A stretch of DNA of 33,739 bases from Nitrospinota bacterium (GCA_016212295.1 JACRGO010000128.1:1-33739); one strand, 5' to 3'; numbered from the stretch's first letter, positions 24,244-32,220 are shown. Numbers and translations: made by a program. The notes: a model not told the origin generated them from the letters alone.

Positions 24244-24648
24244 ATGTTCCCCCAAAAAATCCTTGTTGTGGACGATGATGAGCCTCTCAGGTTCGCCTTG
24301 TCCCTCTCCCTGAAAATGTCCGGCTTCAGGCTTGAAACGGCGGGTAACGGAAGGGAGGCCCTGGACAAGATTTTGAGCGCCATTGAAGGGAAAAGCCCCT
24401 TTGATTTGTTGATTACCGACATCATCATGCCTGAGATGAACGGCCTGGAACTGGTGGAAAGACTGAGCCATGCCGGGGTTAAAATCCCGGTCCTGGTTAT
24501 GTCCGCCCATGCCAGGGGCGCGAAAATCTTCTGTCCTTTGCCGCGAAAGGGGATTGCCTGTTTTCTTGAAAAACCTTTTAACATGGAGGAAATGATCCAC
24601 AGCGTCAACCTCCTTTTGAAAAATGCAGATACTCCTGTAACGATATGA
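24244..24648 (+). CDS. Single-domain response regulator (CheY-like)
   Basis: A 134-residue stand-alone receiver with all key residues: acidic cluster ILVVDDDE, phospho-acceptor Asp in LLITDIIMPEMNG, Ser/Thr position in LVMSAHA and Lys in FLEKPF. A loop of about eight extra residues (GAKIFCPLPRKGIA) lies between beta-4 and beta-5. There is no output domain, so it probably acts as a phosphate carrier or by protein contact. There is no Shine-Dalgarno before ATG 24244; a possible sigma-54 site lies upstream. Its stop overlaps the next gene start (ATGA at 24645), making a coupled pair of receivers. Confidence 0.9.
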   Translation: MFPQKILVVDDDEPLRFALSLSLKMSGFRLETAGNGREALDKILSAIEGKSPFDLLITDIIMPEMNGLELVERLSHAGVKIPVLVMSAHARGAKIFCPLPRKGIACFLEKPFNMEEMIHSVNLLLKNADTPVTI

Positions 24649-25037
24649 ATGAAAATGAAATGAGGATTTTGATCGTGGATGATTGCGAGGAGATCCGTTT
24701 ATTAATGGAGGATCTTTTGCGGATGGATGGATATGAAAAGATCGACCTTGCGGAGAACGGGAGCGAGGCCCTGGAAAAAATCATGGAAATGGAAAGGGCC
24801 GGGGAAATTTATTCCCTTGTTATCACGGACCTGGAAATGCCGGTGATGGGCGGCTTGGAGCTTATCAAGTCGGTTCGAAACCGGAAATGCGGAATTCCCA
24901 TACTGGTTATGTCCGGCAGCATGGATGCGGAATTGAAAGAAAGGATCATGAACAGCGGCATCAATGGGTTCATGCGCAAGCCCGTTAATTTTCGCGATTT
25001 TAAAGAGACTGTCCGCGGACTTTTATTTCAAATATAG
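24645..25037 (+). CDS. Single-domain response regulator (CheY-like), second of a pair
   Basis: A 130-residue receiver with ILIVDDCEE, LVITDLEMPVMGG, LVMSGS and FMRKPV, so the metal-binding acids, Asp, Ser and Lys are all present. It overlaps the previous receiver by ATGA, implying translational coupling and roughly equal amounts. Sequence divergence between the two suggests they are not a recent duplication. No output domain is present. The gene ends exactly where a GGCACAAAGGCAGAAGGCAC repeat begins, which then runs into the next gene. Likely partners are the kinases at 19614 and 25622 or the DHp protein at 18807. Confidence 0.9.
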   Translation: MNENEMRILIVDDCEEIRLLMEDLLRMDGYEKIDLAENGSEALEKIMEMERAGEIYSLVITDLEMPVMGGLELIKSVRNRKCGIPILVMSGSMDAELKERIMNSGINGFMRKPVNFRDFKETVRGLLFQI

Positions 25038-25072
25038 GCACAAAGGCAGAAGGCACAGAGGCAGAAGGGGAG
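25037..25072 (+). repeat. GGCACAAAGGCAGAAGGCAC single-arm repeat
   Basis: A one-sided tract of the GGCACAAAGGCAGAAGG family between the second receiver and the STAS gene. It is open in the reading frame of the STAS gene back to the receiver stop, consistent with the repeat having replaced that gene's original 5' end. Confidence 0.75.
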
Positions 25073-25088
25073 GAGCTGCGGGTTCCTC

Positions 25089-25625
25089 GTGGCCGAGGAC
25101 GAGAGACTCTCCGTTTTCAGCGGATTCTGCCACGACTTCGAGAGTTTTCTGGTCCCTCTCCGGGACGGCAAGCTCCACCCAAACCCGGATGTATGCGGTC
25201 TGATCGTAAAGGGCCTGGATGCCATCGCCAATGACCTGGACCTCCTCTCCTCCGGCCAAAGGCCCGCCGGCCATGCGGACCTTCGGGAGAATTTCGCCCG
25301 GCTGTCCCTTGTATCCACGGAAATCCAAAACGGATTTCTCCTGTTCCGGGTCCTGCGGGACATCCAGGGGGGGAGCGACGCGGACAGGTTTACAGAAATC
25401 CTGACCGGGGAAATCGAGCGCAAGGGCAAAGGCGCGATAATCGTTGTCGACCTGGGAGGGGAGCGCAAACTCTCCTCCCTCTCTCTCGGCGCGGTATTGG
25501 GGTTCATGGGAAAGGTGAAGCGGGTTGTCTTCTTGCGTCCTCCCGTATTCATGCAGACGCTGATGAAACGTTTTAACCTTGAGGAACAAGGGGTCGGGAT
25601 TTGCCTTAGCCTGAATGACATATGA
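25089..25625 (+). CDS. STAS-like protein with N-terminal Hpt remnant (probably 5'-truncated)
   Basis: A protein of about 178 residues from GTG 25089. Residues 12-60 (FCHDFESFLVPLRDGKLHPN, VCGLIVKGLDAIANDLDLL) resemble the later helices of a CheA-type Hpt domain, but the preceding helix with the phospho-acceptor His is missing. Residues 105-175 (GAIIVVDLGGERKLSSLSLG, RVVFLRPP) look like a STAS domain, the fold of anti-sigma-factor antagonists. Upstream, the frame stays open only through a GGCACAAAGGCAGAAGG repeat, so the original 5' end may have been replaced by the repeat. A GGGGAGGAG site lies rather far (13 bases) from the GTG. The stop overlaps the next kinase gene by ATGA. Confidence 0.6.
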   Translation: MAEDERLSVFSGFCHDFESFLVPLRDGKLHPNPDVCGLIVKGLDAIANDLDLLSSGQRPAGHADLRENFARLSLVSTEIQNGFLLFRVLRDIQGGSDADRFTEILTGEIERKGKGAIIVVDLGGERKLSSLSLGAVLGFMGKVKRVVFLRPPVFMQTLMKRFNLEEQGVGICLSLNDI

Positions 25626-27157
25626 AATTTATTTTTCCTTTTCGATCCATAAACGGGCTCCTGAACGGCATTATCTTTCTGACCGTCGTCTTGCCTCTCA
25701 TCGCGTCCGGCGTCATTTATTATTACATTCAGAAGGGAGAGGTGGACTCCTCCGCCATCAATGCGGCCGGGAAACAAATTATGTTGATCCAGGAAATCAC
25801 CAAACACGCCTATGAGGGTTTTTATGCCGCCAAAAACGTTTCCGGGCCTATCGCCGGGCACATCGCGGAATATGAGCTTATCCTCTCTTCCCTGGAAAAG
25901 GGAGGCGTCGTTTCCGGGAAATCCATTCCCAAGGCGCCCTTGGAGGCCAGGGGTCTGCTGGAGAAAAACAGAAGCGAATGGGAGCAGTTCAAGGAGCGGG
26001 CAAAAATCTTGGCGGCTATGGCCCCAAATGATCCAAGGGGAGGAGAGGCCGTTCAATATATCCATGAAAAAAACCACTCCCTGTCCGCTTTAAATAATCA
26101 AATCATGGAAACCCTGGAAAGGCGTTTGAGACGGGATATGGAAAAATTCAAAAGACGCATCCCCTTTTTATTATGCAAAAACATAGCCATGTTCGCCGTG
26201 GGTTTTTTTCTATTCCGGAAGAGAATGATAGAGCCTCTTCAAGCCATTTTCAGGTCCGCTTCGGAAGTGTTGCGGGGAAAGGGAAAATCCTTGTCCTTGC
26301 CGGGCCATTCGGCCATAGAGCTGGAAATCCTGGTGGAAACCGTGAACCTGGCCATGAAATCCGTTCAGGAAAACGCGGAACTGCAATTCAAGCTGGCGGA
26401 AGAGAAAGTGAGACGGGAAAAAGAAAAAGACACCTTGAAACTTGCCCGCATCGGGGACTGCGTCGGACAAATAACCCACGACATGAGCAATCCTCTTAGC
26501 ATCCTGAATCTTATTTTGCCGGGAACGAAAACGCTCAGTGAACAATGCCAGGCGGATTTAAATGTTCCATGCCGTCTTCATGAAAAAATAGACAAGGCCT
26601 GCGTCCAGGTGAAAAGAATTAAAAGGATGGTGGGGGAAATCCTTGATCTGGCCAGGGGCGAAGGGGTAACGTTAAGGCGTGAGGCCGTCCATTATGGGGA
26701 GTACTTGAAAAATATGGCCGCCCATATCAGGGAAGTCTTTTCGGAGAAAAATCTCCACTGCGAGGTCGTCCTGCGGCCCGCGTTTCAGGGGAATGTGGAA
26801 TTGGATCCGGAACGGTTCGGGAGGATAATAGAAAACCTGGTGATCAACGCCGGAAACGCCCTCTCTCAAAAATCGGGCGGCGTTGTTGAAATATCCTCCC
26901 ATGAGGAGGACTCCATGGTGGTTACCGTTGTGTCGGACAACGGCCCAGGGGTCCCGGCGGAAATCAGGGAAACGCTCTTTTCCGAGGGAACGCCCTGCCT
27001 GAAAAGGAAAAAGGGTTACGGGCTCTTGATTTGCAGGGAAATGACGGAACTGCACGGCGGGTACATTGATTGCTCCACTTCGGACGCAGGCGCGGCTTTT
27101 TCCGTGAGAATCCCGAAAAAAATAAATTTCACCGCAAAGGACGCGGAGAAAAAATGA
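25622..27157 (+). CDS. Membrane histidine kinase with periplasmic sensor
   Basis: A 511-residue sensor kinase. TM1 is about 14-36 (IIFLTVVLPLIASGVIYYYI) and TM2 about 180-198. The periplasmic part starts with AAGKQIMLIQEITKHAYEG, reminiscent of PilJ-type/helical-bundle sensors. A HAMP-like stretch follows (IEPLQAIFRSASEVLRGKG), then a coiled coil, DHp (IGDCVGQITHDMSNPLSILN, His about 285) and HATPase (NLVINAGNAL, SDNGPGVP, KGYGLLICREM). It starts in an ATGA overlap with the STAS gene. The last dozen residues (NFTAKDAEKK) are read from a TTCACCGCAAAGGACGCGG repeat, which supplies the stop codon. Its partners are probably the receivers on both sides. Confidence 0.88.
   Translation: MKFIFPFRSINGLLNGIIFLTVVLPLIASGVIYYYIQKGEVDSSAINAAGKQIMLIQEITKHAYEGFYAAKNVSGPIAGHIAEYELILSSLEKGGVVSGKSIPKAPLEARGLLEKNRSEWEQFKERAKILAAMAPNDPRGGEAVQYIHEKNHSLSALNNQIMETLERRLRRDMEKFKRRIPFLLCKNIAMFAVGFFLFRKRMIEPLQAIFRSASEVLRGKGKSLSLPGHSAIELEILVETVNLAMKSVQENAELQFKLAEEKVRREKEKDTLKLARIGDCVGQITHDMSNPLSILNLILPGTKTLSEQCQADLNVPCRLHEKIDKACVQVKRIKRMVGEILDLARGEGVTLRREAVHYGEYLKNMAAHIREVFSEKNLHCEVVLRPAFQGNVELDPERFGRIIENLVINAGNALSQKSGGVVEISSHEEDSMVVTVVSDNGPGVPAEIRETLFSEGTPCLKRKKGYGLLICREMTELHGGYIDCSTSDAGAAFSVRIPKKINFTAKDAEKK
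27130..27155 (+). repeat. CACCGCAAAGGACGCGGAG single arm inside the kinase 3' end
   Basis: One arm of the CACCGCAAAGACGC family, read in frame as the C-terminus of the membrane kinase. No second arm follows in the 15-base gap before the next gene. Confidence 0.7.
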
Positions 27158-27172
27158 AAACGCCATTATAAA

Positions 27173-28309
27173 ATGCAAAGAAAAATCCTGATAGCGGAAG
27201 ACGAAAACTTAACGGCGGAGCTCGTAGCGGATATTCTGGGGGAGCTAGGATACCTCGTGAGGACCGCCCCGGACGGTGCAGTGGCCCTGGAGCTTTTCAA
27301 CCGGGAGGATTTCGACCTCCTGGTGACGGATATCCAGATGCCAAGGATGAACGGCCTTGACCTGATAAAAAATATCCGGGAGACGCCCAAGGGAAAAGAA
27401 ATGGCAATAGTGGTGGCCACCGCTTACGGCCAGGCTGAATACGCCATCAAGGCCGTGGAACTCGGAGTCATCCACTTTTTGCTCAAGCCCTTTGAGGTCC
27501 TTGAACTGAAAAGGACAGTGTCGCATTGCATGGAAATCATCACGCTGCGAGAGGCCAAAAGGAAAATGGAGCGCGAGAAGGACCTGGACCTCCGGGAAGC
27601 GGCATACGTCCAGAAAACGTTCATGATGCCGGAAGAGGAAGCCGTGAAAATCGCCCGGGACGCCGGCCTGGACCTGGCGGTCTTGTACCGTCCGTACCTC
27701 CATACGAGCGGGGATTTCATCTGGGTAAAAAAAATCGATTCCAACAGGGCGGCCATCCTTTTGTTGGACGTTTGCGGCCACGGGACGGCGGCGGCGATGA
27801 TCGGAGTGCGGCTGTTTAATTTTATCAACTCCATGGATCCGGCCGGTATTTCGCCGAAGGATTTTCTGTCGTTGATGCACAGGGACGCCTTGACAATGAT
27901 GCCCAAGGGCCGTTTCGTGGCCTGCGCTTACGCGGTTTACGACGGAAAGGAAAAAAATATCACTATCGCGAACGGAGCCAACCCGGCCCCCATGAACGGG
28001 CTGACCGGGGAGGAAATCCCGGTTTTCGGCGCCCCACTCGGCCAAAGGGCGGACGTCAGGTTCAGCGAGACAACCATCCCTTTCCCGCCCGGCGCCAGGG
28101 TCCTGTTGTTTTCAGACGGGATCGTGGAGGCACAGAACCCGCCGGACGAGATGTACGGAGAAGAAAGGCTTTCCAACTTACTGAAGGATTCCATTGACCT
28201 GCCCATCGGGGAATTAAAGAGGGAAATCGCCGCTGATCTGGAAATCTTCTGCGAGGGCCGGAGAGTGGAGGACGACGTGACGGTCCTGATTCTGGAGGCG
28301 GGAAAATGA
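27173..28309 (+). CDS. Receiver fused to SpoIIE/PP2C-type phosphatase (RsbU-like)
   Basis: A 378-residue cytoplasmic protein. The receiver (about 1-122) is complete: IAEDE, LLVTDIQMPRMNG, VVATAYG and FLLKPF. A coiled linker follows, then a PP2C phosphatase (about 165-375) with metal-binding motifs SGDFIWV, LLDVCGHGTAAAMIG, FSDGIVEAQNP and VEDDVTVLIL. Such enzymes dephosphorylate a STAS anti-anti-sigma protein and trigger partner switching when the receiver is phosphorylated. Candidate substrates are the STAS proteins at 25089 and 29105; the antagonistic kinase is the HATPase gene next downstream. No Shine-Dalgarno precedes ATG 27173. Confidence 0.93.
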   Translation: MQRKILIAEDENLTAELVADILGELGYLVRTAPDGAVALELFNREDFDLLVTDIQMPRMNGLDLIKNIRETPKGKEMAIVVATAYGQAEYAIKAVELGVIHFLLKPFEVLELKRTVSHCMEIITLREAKRKMEREKDLDLREAAYVQKTFMMPEEEAVKIARDAGLDLAVLYRPYLHTSGDFIWVKKIDSNRAAILLLDVCGHGTAAAMIGVRLFNFINSMDPAGISPKDFLSLMHRDALTMMPKGRFVACAYAVYDGKEKNITIANGANPAPMNGLTGEEIPVFGAPLGQRADVRFSETTIPFPPGARVLLFSDGIVEAQNPPDEMYGEERLSNLLKDSIDLPIGELKREIAADLEIFCEGRRVEDDVTVLILEAGK

Positions 28310-28312
28310 TAA

Positions 28313-28452
28313 GACAGAGGCACAAAGGCAGAAGGCACAGAGGCACAAAGAAGGGGCGAATGATTATTCGCCCGTACTGGTTTTTATCTTCCCCTTCTGC
28401 CTTTGTGCCTCTGTGCCTTCTGCCTTTGTGCCTGGCAATTGACCAATGACGA
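28313..28452 (+). repeat. Nested repeat: GGCACAAAGG arms around an 8-bp palindrome
   Basis: Left words (GGCACAAAGGCAGAAGGCAC, from 28319) face GCCTTCTGCCTTTGTGCC (28417-28434). Between them lies GGGCGAAT-GATT-ATTCGCCC (28354-28373), a perfect 8-bp hairpin repeated at 28900-28919. A TTGACCAATGAC word (28439-28450) follows. Confidence 0.85.
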
Positions 28453-28484
28453 ATCACAAGGAAATCCAAAACACGGAGGCCGCC

Positions 28485-28853
28485 ATGGACGCCTTTCAGG
28501 ATTATTTTTCGCGGGAGGTGGCGCGGCCCCTTTTCCCGTCCGACACGGAGGCCTCGGACACGGTCGAGACCCTGCTCAATGAGGCCCTTATCAACGCCTG
28601 GGAGCACGGGAACGGAAAGGACCCCGCGAAGCGCATCTTCGTGGCCTGGCAAATTCTGGAAAATAATGGCATAAAAGTGTCAGTGAGGGACGAGGGGCCG
28701 GGCTTTTCCCCGCCGGGCCTCAATTGCCCCCAGGCGCCGCCTGTCTCACGAAGACGCGGACGCGGGCTTATCATCATATCGGAATTCGCGGACTCAATAA
28801 GCTTCAACAAGGAAGGAAACGAGTTGACCTTTGTCTTCAAGGGAGAAGGGTAA
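28485..28853 (+). CDS. RsbW-like HATPase anti-sigma/serine kinase
   Basis: A protein of about 122 residues consisting only of a GHKL ATPase fold. N box NEALINAWEHGNG, G1 DEGPGFSP and G2 RRRGRGLIIISEFAD are intact, and the fold ends with ISFNKEGNELTFVF. Stand-alone domains of this type are RsbW/SpoIIAB-like serine kinases that phosphorylate STAS antagonists and bind sigma factors, but no sigma factor is encoded here. ATG 28485 has CGGAGG 5 bases ahead and is preferred; an in-frame ATG at 28446 lies inside a CCAATGAC repeat without a ribosome-binding site. It could also serve a DHp-only protein such as the one at 18807. Confidence 0.88.
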   Translation: MDAFQDYFSREVARPLFPSDTEASDTVETLLNEALINAWEHGNGKDPAKRIFVAWQILENNGIKVSVRDEGPGFSPPGLNCPQAPPVSRRRGRGLIIISEFADSISFNKEGNELTFVFKGEG

Positions 28854-28856
28854 CCG

Positions 28857-29060
28857 TTCAGGGTTCTGGGTTGAAAGATCGTCAAACACGGCAATGTAAG
28901 GGCGAATGATTATTCGCCCCAACAAGGGTTTTAATGAAAATCCACATGGGTAAGCGGGTTTTGGAGATAAACGTGGATACAGGGCTTTCTAAACCCTGAA
29001 CATCGAACCCTGAACCCAGAACCTTGAACTCAGAACCTTGAACCCGTGAACGGACACGGA
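28857..29060 (+). repeat. Nested repeat: CCGTTCAGGGTTC arms around the same palindrome
   Basis: The left word CCGTTCAGGGTTCTGGGTTG (from 28855) faces a run of AACCCTGAAC/GAACCTTGAACCC words (28987-29050) ending GTGAACGG. The interior contains the second GGGCGAAT-GATT-ATTCGCCC palindrome (28900-28919). It fills the gap before the STAS gene; only the purine-rich leader at 29085-29104 looks like ordinary 5' sequence. Confidence 0.8.
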
Positions 29061-29104
29061 GAAGGCAAATAAAGCCATTAATTTTAAAAGAAGGAGAGAA
29101 ACAG

Positions 29105-29518
29105 ATGACGGGAAAATGTTTTCAAGGGTTTTTGGTAGTTTTAGGGTTGGACGTCAATGAAGAAAACGCCAGGGAGGAGCTTCGGGTATTGAGGGACAAC
29201 CTTGTCAGGTTCACGACGGATTTCGCGCTTTTGGAAAAAGAGAAGAACATTTATCTCATCATCAACCTCGCGCCCTTCAACGTGGTGTCCTCCACCTTTT
29301 TCGGAGACATAGGCGCGACCCTCGACGTTGAACAGGTCAAGCTCATCGGACTTTGCGGCATGCGGCCCACGGTCAAGAAGATCGCCCAGAGGATGGGCGT
29401 CATACAACCTGGAAACGGGGGGACGGCCCCCACTCAGAATATCCAGGACAATCTTCACAAGATCAGAGCCTTTGACTCCCTGGAAGAGGGGTTCAAGGCG
29501 TTGATCGTGTCGGAATAA
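29105..29518 (+). CDS. STAS-domain protein (RsbV-like anti-anti-sigma candidate)
   Basis: A 137-residue protein whose core looks like a STAS domain: NIYLIINLAPFNVVSSTFFGDIGATL occupies the strand-helix region where antagonists have DLSxVxFxDSSGL, and LIGLCGMRPTVKKIAQRMGV matches the later helix (lvGvxpxvxxxlxxxG). The usual phospho-Ser position appears to hold Ser-Ser-Thr (VVSSTFF). With the RsbW-like kinase and SpoIIE phosphatase upstream, it completes a partner-switching trio. The start is well supported by AAGGAGAG about 7 bases ahead of ATG 29105. It could alternatively act as a structural scaffold, as in stressosomes. No sigma factor follows. Confidence 0.75.
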   Translation: MTGKCFQGFLVVLGLDVNEENAREELRVLRDNLVRFTTDFALLEKEKNIYLIINLAPFNVVSSTFFGDIGATLDVEQVKLIGLCGMRPTVKKIAQRMGVIQPGNGGTAPTQNIQDNLHKIRAFDSLEEGFKALIVSE

Positions 29519-29525
29519 AAAAAAG

Positions 29526-29588
29526 TAATCGTTCCGGGTTCAAGGTTCCCAGTTCCGGGTTTTAACCCTGAACCCTGAACGGTGAACC
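29526..29588 (+). repeat. GTTCCGGGTTCAAGG / AACCCTGAACCCTGAACG inverted repeat
   Basis: GTTCCGGGTTCAAGGTTCCC faces AACCCTGAACCCTGAACGGT in the 86-base gap between the convergent STAS and small coiled-coil genes. It may act as a terminator-like hairpin. Confidence 0.75.
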
Positions 29589-29604
29589 TTCCGGCTTTGC
29601 CGGC

Positions 29605-29874
29605 TTAGAGCAGTTTAACCAACGCGGAGATGAAGCCGGCCTGCGCTGCCAGCATGGCCGCCACCCATTTGATGATATCCGCTTTTATGGATGATTCTAA
29701 TTCCTTCAGGCGGAGGTCAAAATGTTTTTCAAGTTCTTTTAAGTCTCGTTTCGTGGCAAGCCGTTCTTCTATGCTTTCCCGGAAGACCCCGGCTATTTCT
29801 TTTGCGGCTTTTTCGGATAAATCGGCGTCCTTGAGCCGTTCATATATCCTTAATGTGTCAAAGATTGTTTCCAT
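29605..29874 (-). CDS. Small coiled-coil protein with C-terminal membrane helix (DUF1640-like), long copy
   Basis: An 89-residue protein. Residues 1-65 are charged and helical (IYERLKDADLSEKAAKEIAG, ERLATKRDLKELEKHFDLRL), and the end is a hydrophobic helix IIKWVAAMLAAQAGFISALVKLL. The layout resembles DUF1640/CCDC90-like proteins common in bacterial genomes, often as small multicopy families. The function is unknown; a membrane-anchored coiled-coil assembly is plausible. A shorter relative lies at 32215-32355 on the same strand, with a nearly identical promoter. The ATG at 29874 is 6 bases from the -10 element, implying a leaderless transcript. The two copies bracket the three-receiver kinase gene. 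Confidence 0.85.
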   Translation of the reverse strand: METIFDTLRIYERLKDADLSEKAAKEIAGVFRESIEERLATKRDLKELEKHFDLRLKELESSIKADIIKWVAAMLAAQAGFISALVKLL

Positions 29875-29880
29875 GGTCTT

Positions 29881-29910
29881 AGTATATTGGCTGTTTTATG
29901 GAGATGTCAA
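29881..29910 (-). promoter_or_regulatory. Consensus promoter of the long coiled-coil gene, leaderless start
   Basis: On the minus strand, TTGACA (29910-29905), 18 bases, TATACT (29886-29881). Only 6 bases separate TATACT from ATG 29874, so transcription should begin at or next to the start codon. The arrangement is the same at 32362-32391. Confidence 0.8.
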
Positions 29911-29964
29911 ATGGCGCGCCGCGCTTCGCGGCTTCGCGTGAAAATAATAAAAGGAGATAATTTC

Positions 29965-32220
29965 ATGCAAGAAAAAACTGTTTCATTCTGCGAGCATCTG
30001 GTGGAAAAGGGCCTGATCACCACGGAACAACTGGAAAAGGCCATGGCCCTCCAAAACAAGGGGAGGCTCCTGGGGGCCATCGCCATTGAAATGGGCCTGA
30101 TCTCCAGCGACGACACCTTGAAAATCCAGGAACTCCAGGAGGAAAAGGAGATTCCCTTTGGAGAGGCGGCCATTTCCCTGGGATTCATCACGAGCAACCA
30201 GTTGAAATTTCTCCTGGATATACGCCTCAGAAAAAAGACGCGGATCGGGGACATCCTGGTCAAGGAGGGGTTTCTGAAAAAAGAGATATTGTATGACGAG
30301 TTGATGCGTTTCGAAAAAGCGCGGAGGCGCGTGGAGAAGATTTTAATCTGCGATTCCTCCTCCCTGCTCAACTCCCTGTTGAAGAAACGGCTTGAGGCGT
30401 ATGACTTCCGGACATTCACCTGCGAGGACCTCCATGAAGCCGGAAAACTTATCCTGTCGGAGAAACCGGACCTGGCGATCTTCGGAGACGTGCTTGAGGA
30501 AGCCGCCGGCAGGGAAGCCGCCTCCAAACTTTTTTCCAGGCCGGACCTGGCGGAACTCATAGTCGTTTTTTTCGCGTCGGAGATCGACTCCAGTCTGGTC
30601 GACGAGGCGTTCGAGGCGGGCATCCAGCATATTTTCCAGAAACCGATAATGGAGTATGAATTGCTGAATGTAATCTATTCCCTGGAGCGGCTGGAAAAGA
30701 AAAAAAGGAAGGAGAAAATCCTCGTGGTGGAAGACAGCGACATGATCCGGCAGATCATGGTCCGGGAACTCAAGAAGCACGGGTACACCGTTTTCCAGGC
30801 CGCGAGCGGGGAGGACGGACTGGACCTGGCCAGGAAGGAAATGCCGGACCTCATCACCATGGACATCGTTTTGCCGGGGATCGACGGATACGAGTCATGC
30901 AAGAGGCTGAGGAACGACCCGGAGACCCACGACATACCAGTGGTCATCATCACCAAATGCAATTCCCTGGAGGAGAGGGTAAAGGGTTTTGAAGCCGGGG
31001 CCATCGAGTATTTCGTCAAGCCCTTCGCCCCGAACCAGCTTGCCGGTTATGTCAACATGCTCTTTGAGACCCAAAAGGCGAGGCGGAAGGAAAAAATCGT
31101 GGTCATCGAGGACAACGCCGCCACCCGGCATATCGTCAAGCACATCCTGGCCAAGCAGGGGATACACGTCATCGCCGCCCATGGCGGGGAAGAAGGCATG
31201 GAAATAATAAAAAGAACCATGCCGGACATGGTCTTGACCGATCTTTATATGCCCGGCATTGACGGGTTCGAGGTGCTGAGGCGGCTCAGGAAATCCAGGG
31301 AGACCAGGCATATCCCCTGCGTCCTCCTGACCGGGTCCAGGGAACGGGAGGACGTGATCAAGGGCTTGGCCAGCGGGGCGAACGACTATATCGTCAAGCC
31401 CTTTGACGAGGAAGAACTCCTGGCCAGGGTCATCAATCTGTTGACCGGCAAGAAACTTCTTGACGAAGTGAGGGAGTCCAACGCGAAACTGAATTTGCTG
31501 AACGAGGAGTTGAAGGAAAAAAATCTGGACCTGGAAAGGCTGCACGAGGAGAAAGAACGGTTTTATTCGATCCTTACCCATGACCTCCGCGCCCCCCTGG
31601 CCTCCATAATCGGCTTTTCAAAACTTCTCGGCGGCGAACTCGCGGACAGGGAAGACAAAAGCATATTGGATCAAATCAAGGCCATAAAATCCGCCGGGGA
31701 ACGGCAATTGGCCACCATTGAGGACACCCTGGAAATATTCCACATCGAGAGCGGGAAAAAGCTGAAAAAGGAAAAGGGGGACCTTGCGGACGCGATTCAC
31801 GAGGCCATCCAGACGATTTCACATGAGACGGCCATGAAGGGAATCGAGGTGTTTGTCAACGGCCAGCCTTTCCCGTTCAAAGGGGACTCGCCCCTGGACT
31901 GCGCCTTCAACAGGCTGAAAATCATCAGGGCTGTGGAGAACCTGCTCTCCAACGCCGTGAAATACGCGGCGGCCAGGATCGATGTGGCTTATAGGGCCGG
32001 GGAGGGGTGCGTGGAGGTGAGCGTATGCGACGACGGCAAGGGCGTCCCGGATGAGTACAGGGAAAAAATCTTCGAAGATTTTTTCCAGATTCCCGGGAGC
32101 AAGAAGGGGACCGGGCTGGGCCTGAGCAGCGCCAGGAGGATCGTGAAGGCCCACGGCGGCAGGATTTGGGTGGACTCCCGGCCGGGCCGGTGCGTCTTTT
32201 GTTTTACTTTGCCTTTATAG
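29965..32220 (+). CDS. Three-receiver hybrid histidine kinase with MshEN-like N-terminus
   Basis: A 751-residue soluble protein. Residues 1-130 contain repeats of the type LVEKGLITTEQLEKAM and RIGDILVKEGFLKKEILYDEL, resembling MshEN/GspE N-terminal modules, some of which bind c-di-GMP. Receiver 1 (about 125-240) looks degenerate (ICDSS, FGDVLEE, FQKP). Receivers 2 (about 251-365; VVEDS, TMDIVLPGIDG, IITKC, FVKPF) and 3 (about 378-490; VIEDN, LTDLYMPGIDG, LLTGS, IVKPF) are complete. A coiled coil, DHp (SILTHDLRAPLASIIGF, His about 539) and ATPase (NLLSNAVKY, DDGKGVP, GTGLGLSSA) follow. Start ATG 29965 has AAAGGAGAT ahead; the longer frame from 29887 lacks this. The stop overlaps the convergent short coiled-coil gene by 6 bases. 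Confidence 0.92.
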   Translation: MQEKTVSFCEHLVEKGLITTEQLEKAMALQNKGRLLGAIAIEMGLISSDDTLKIQELQEEKEIPFGEAAISLGFITSNQLKFLLDIRLRKKTRIGDILVKEGFLKKEILYDELMRFEKARRRVEKILICDSSSLLNSLLKKRLEAYDFRTFTCEDLHEAGKLILSEKPDLAIFGDVLEEAAGREAASKLFSRPDLAELIVVFFASEIDSSLVDEAFEAGIQHIFQKPIMEYELLNVIYSLERLEKKKRKEKILVVEDSDMIRQIMVRELKKHGYTVFQAASGEDGLDLARKEMPDLITMDIVLPGIDGYESCKRLRNDPETHDIPVVIITKCNSLEERVKGFEAGAIEYFVKPFAPNQLAGYVNMLFETQKARRKEKIVVIEDNAATRHIVKHILAKQGIHVIAAHGGEEGMEIIKRTMPDMVLTDLYMPGIDGFEVLRRLRKSRETRHIPCVLLTGSREREDVIKGLASGANDYIVKPFDEEELLARVINLLTGKKLLDEVRESNAKLNLLNEELKEKNLDLERLHEEKERFYSILTHDLRAPLASIIGFSKLLGGELADREDKSILDQIKAIKSAGERQLATIEDTLEIFHIESGKKLKKEKGDLADAIHEAIQTISHETAMKGIEVFVNGQPFPFKGDSPLDCAFNRLKIIRAVENLLSNAVKYAAARIDVAYRAGEGCVEVSVCDDGKGVPDEYREKIFEDFFQIPGSKKGTGLGLSSARRIVKAHGGRIWVDSRPGRCVFCFTLPL

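Noticed and set aside
24054-24608. Minus-strand frame ending near the GGGGACA/TGTCCC pair, considered as a degraded transposase
   Set aside because: Most of it is antisense to an intact receiver gene, and the remaining residues show no convincing transposase motif. The inverted GGGGACA words are noted only as possible element edges.
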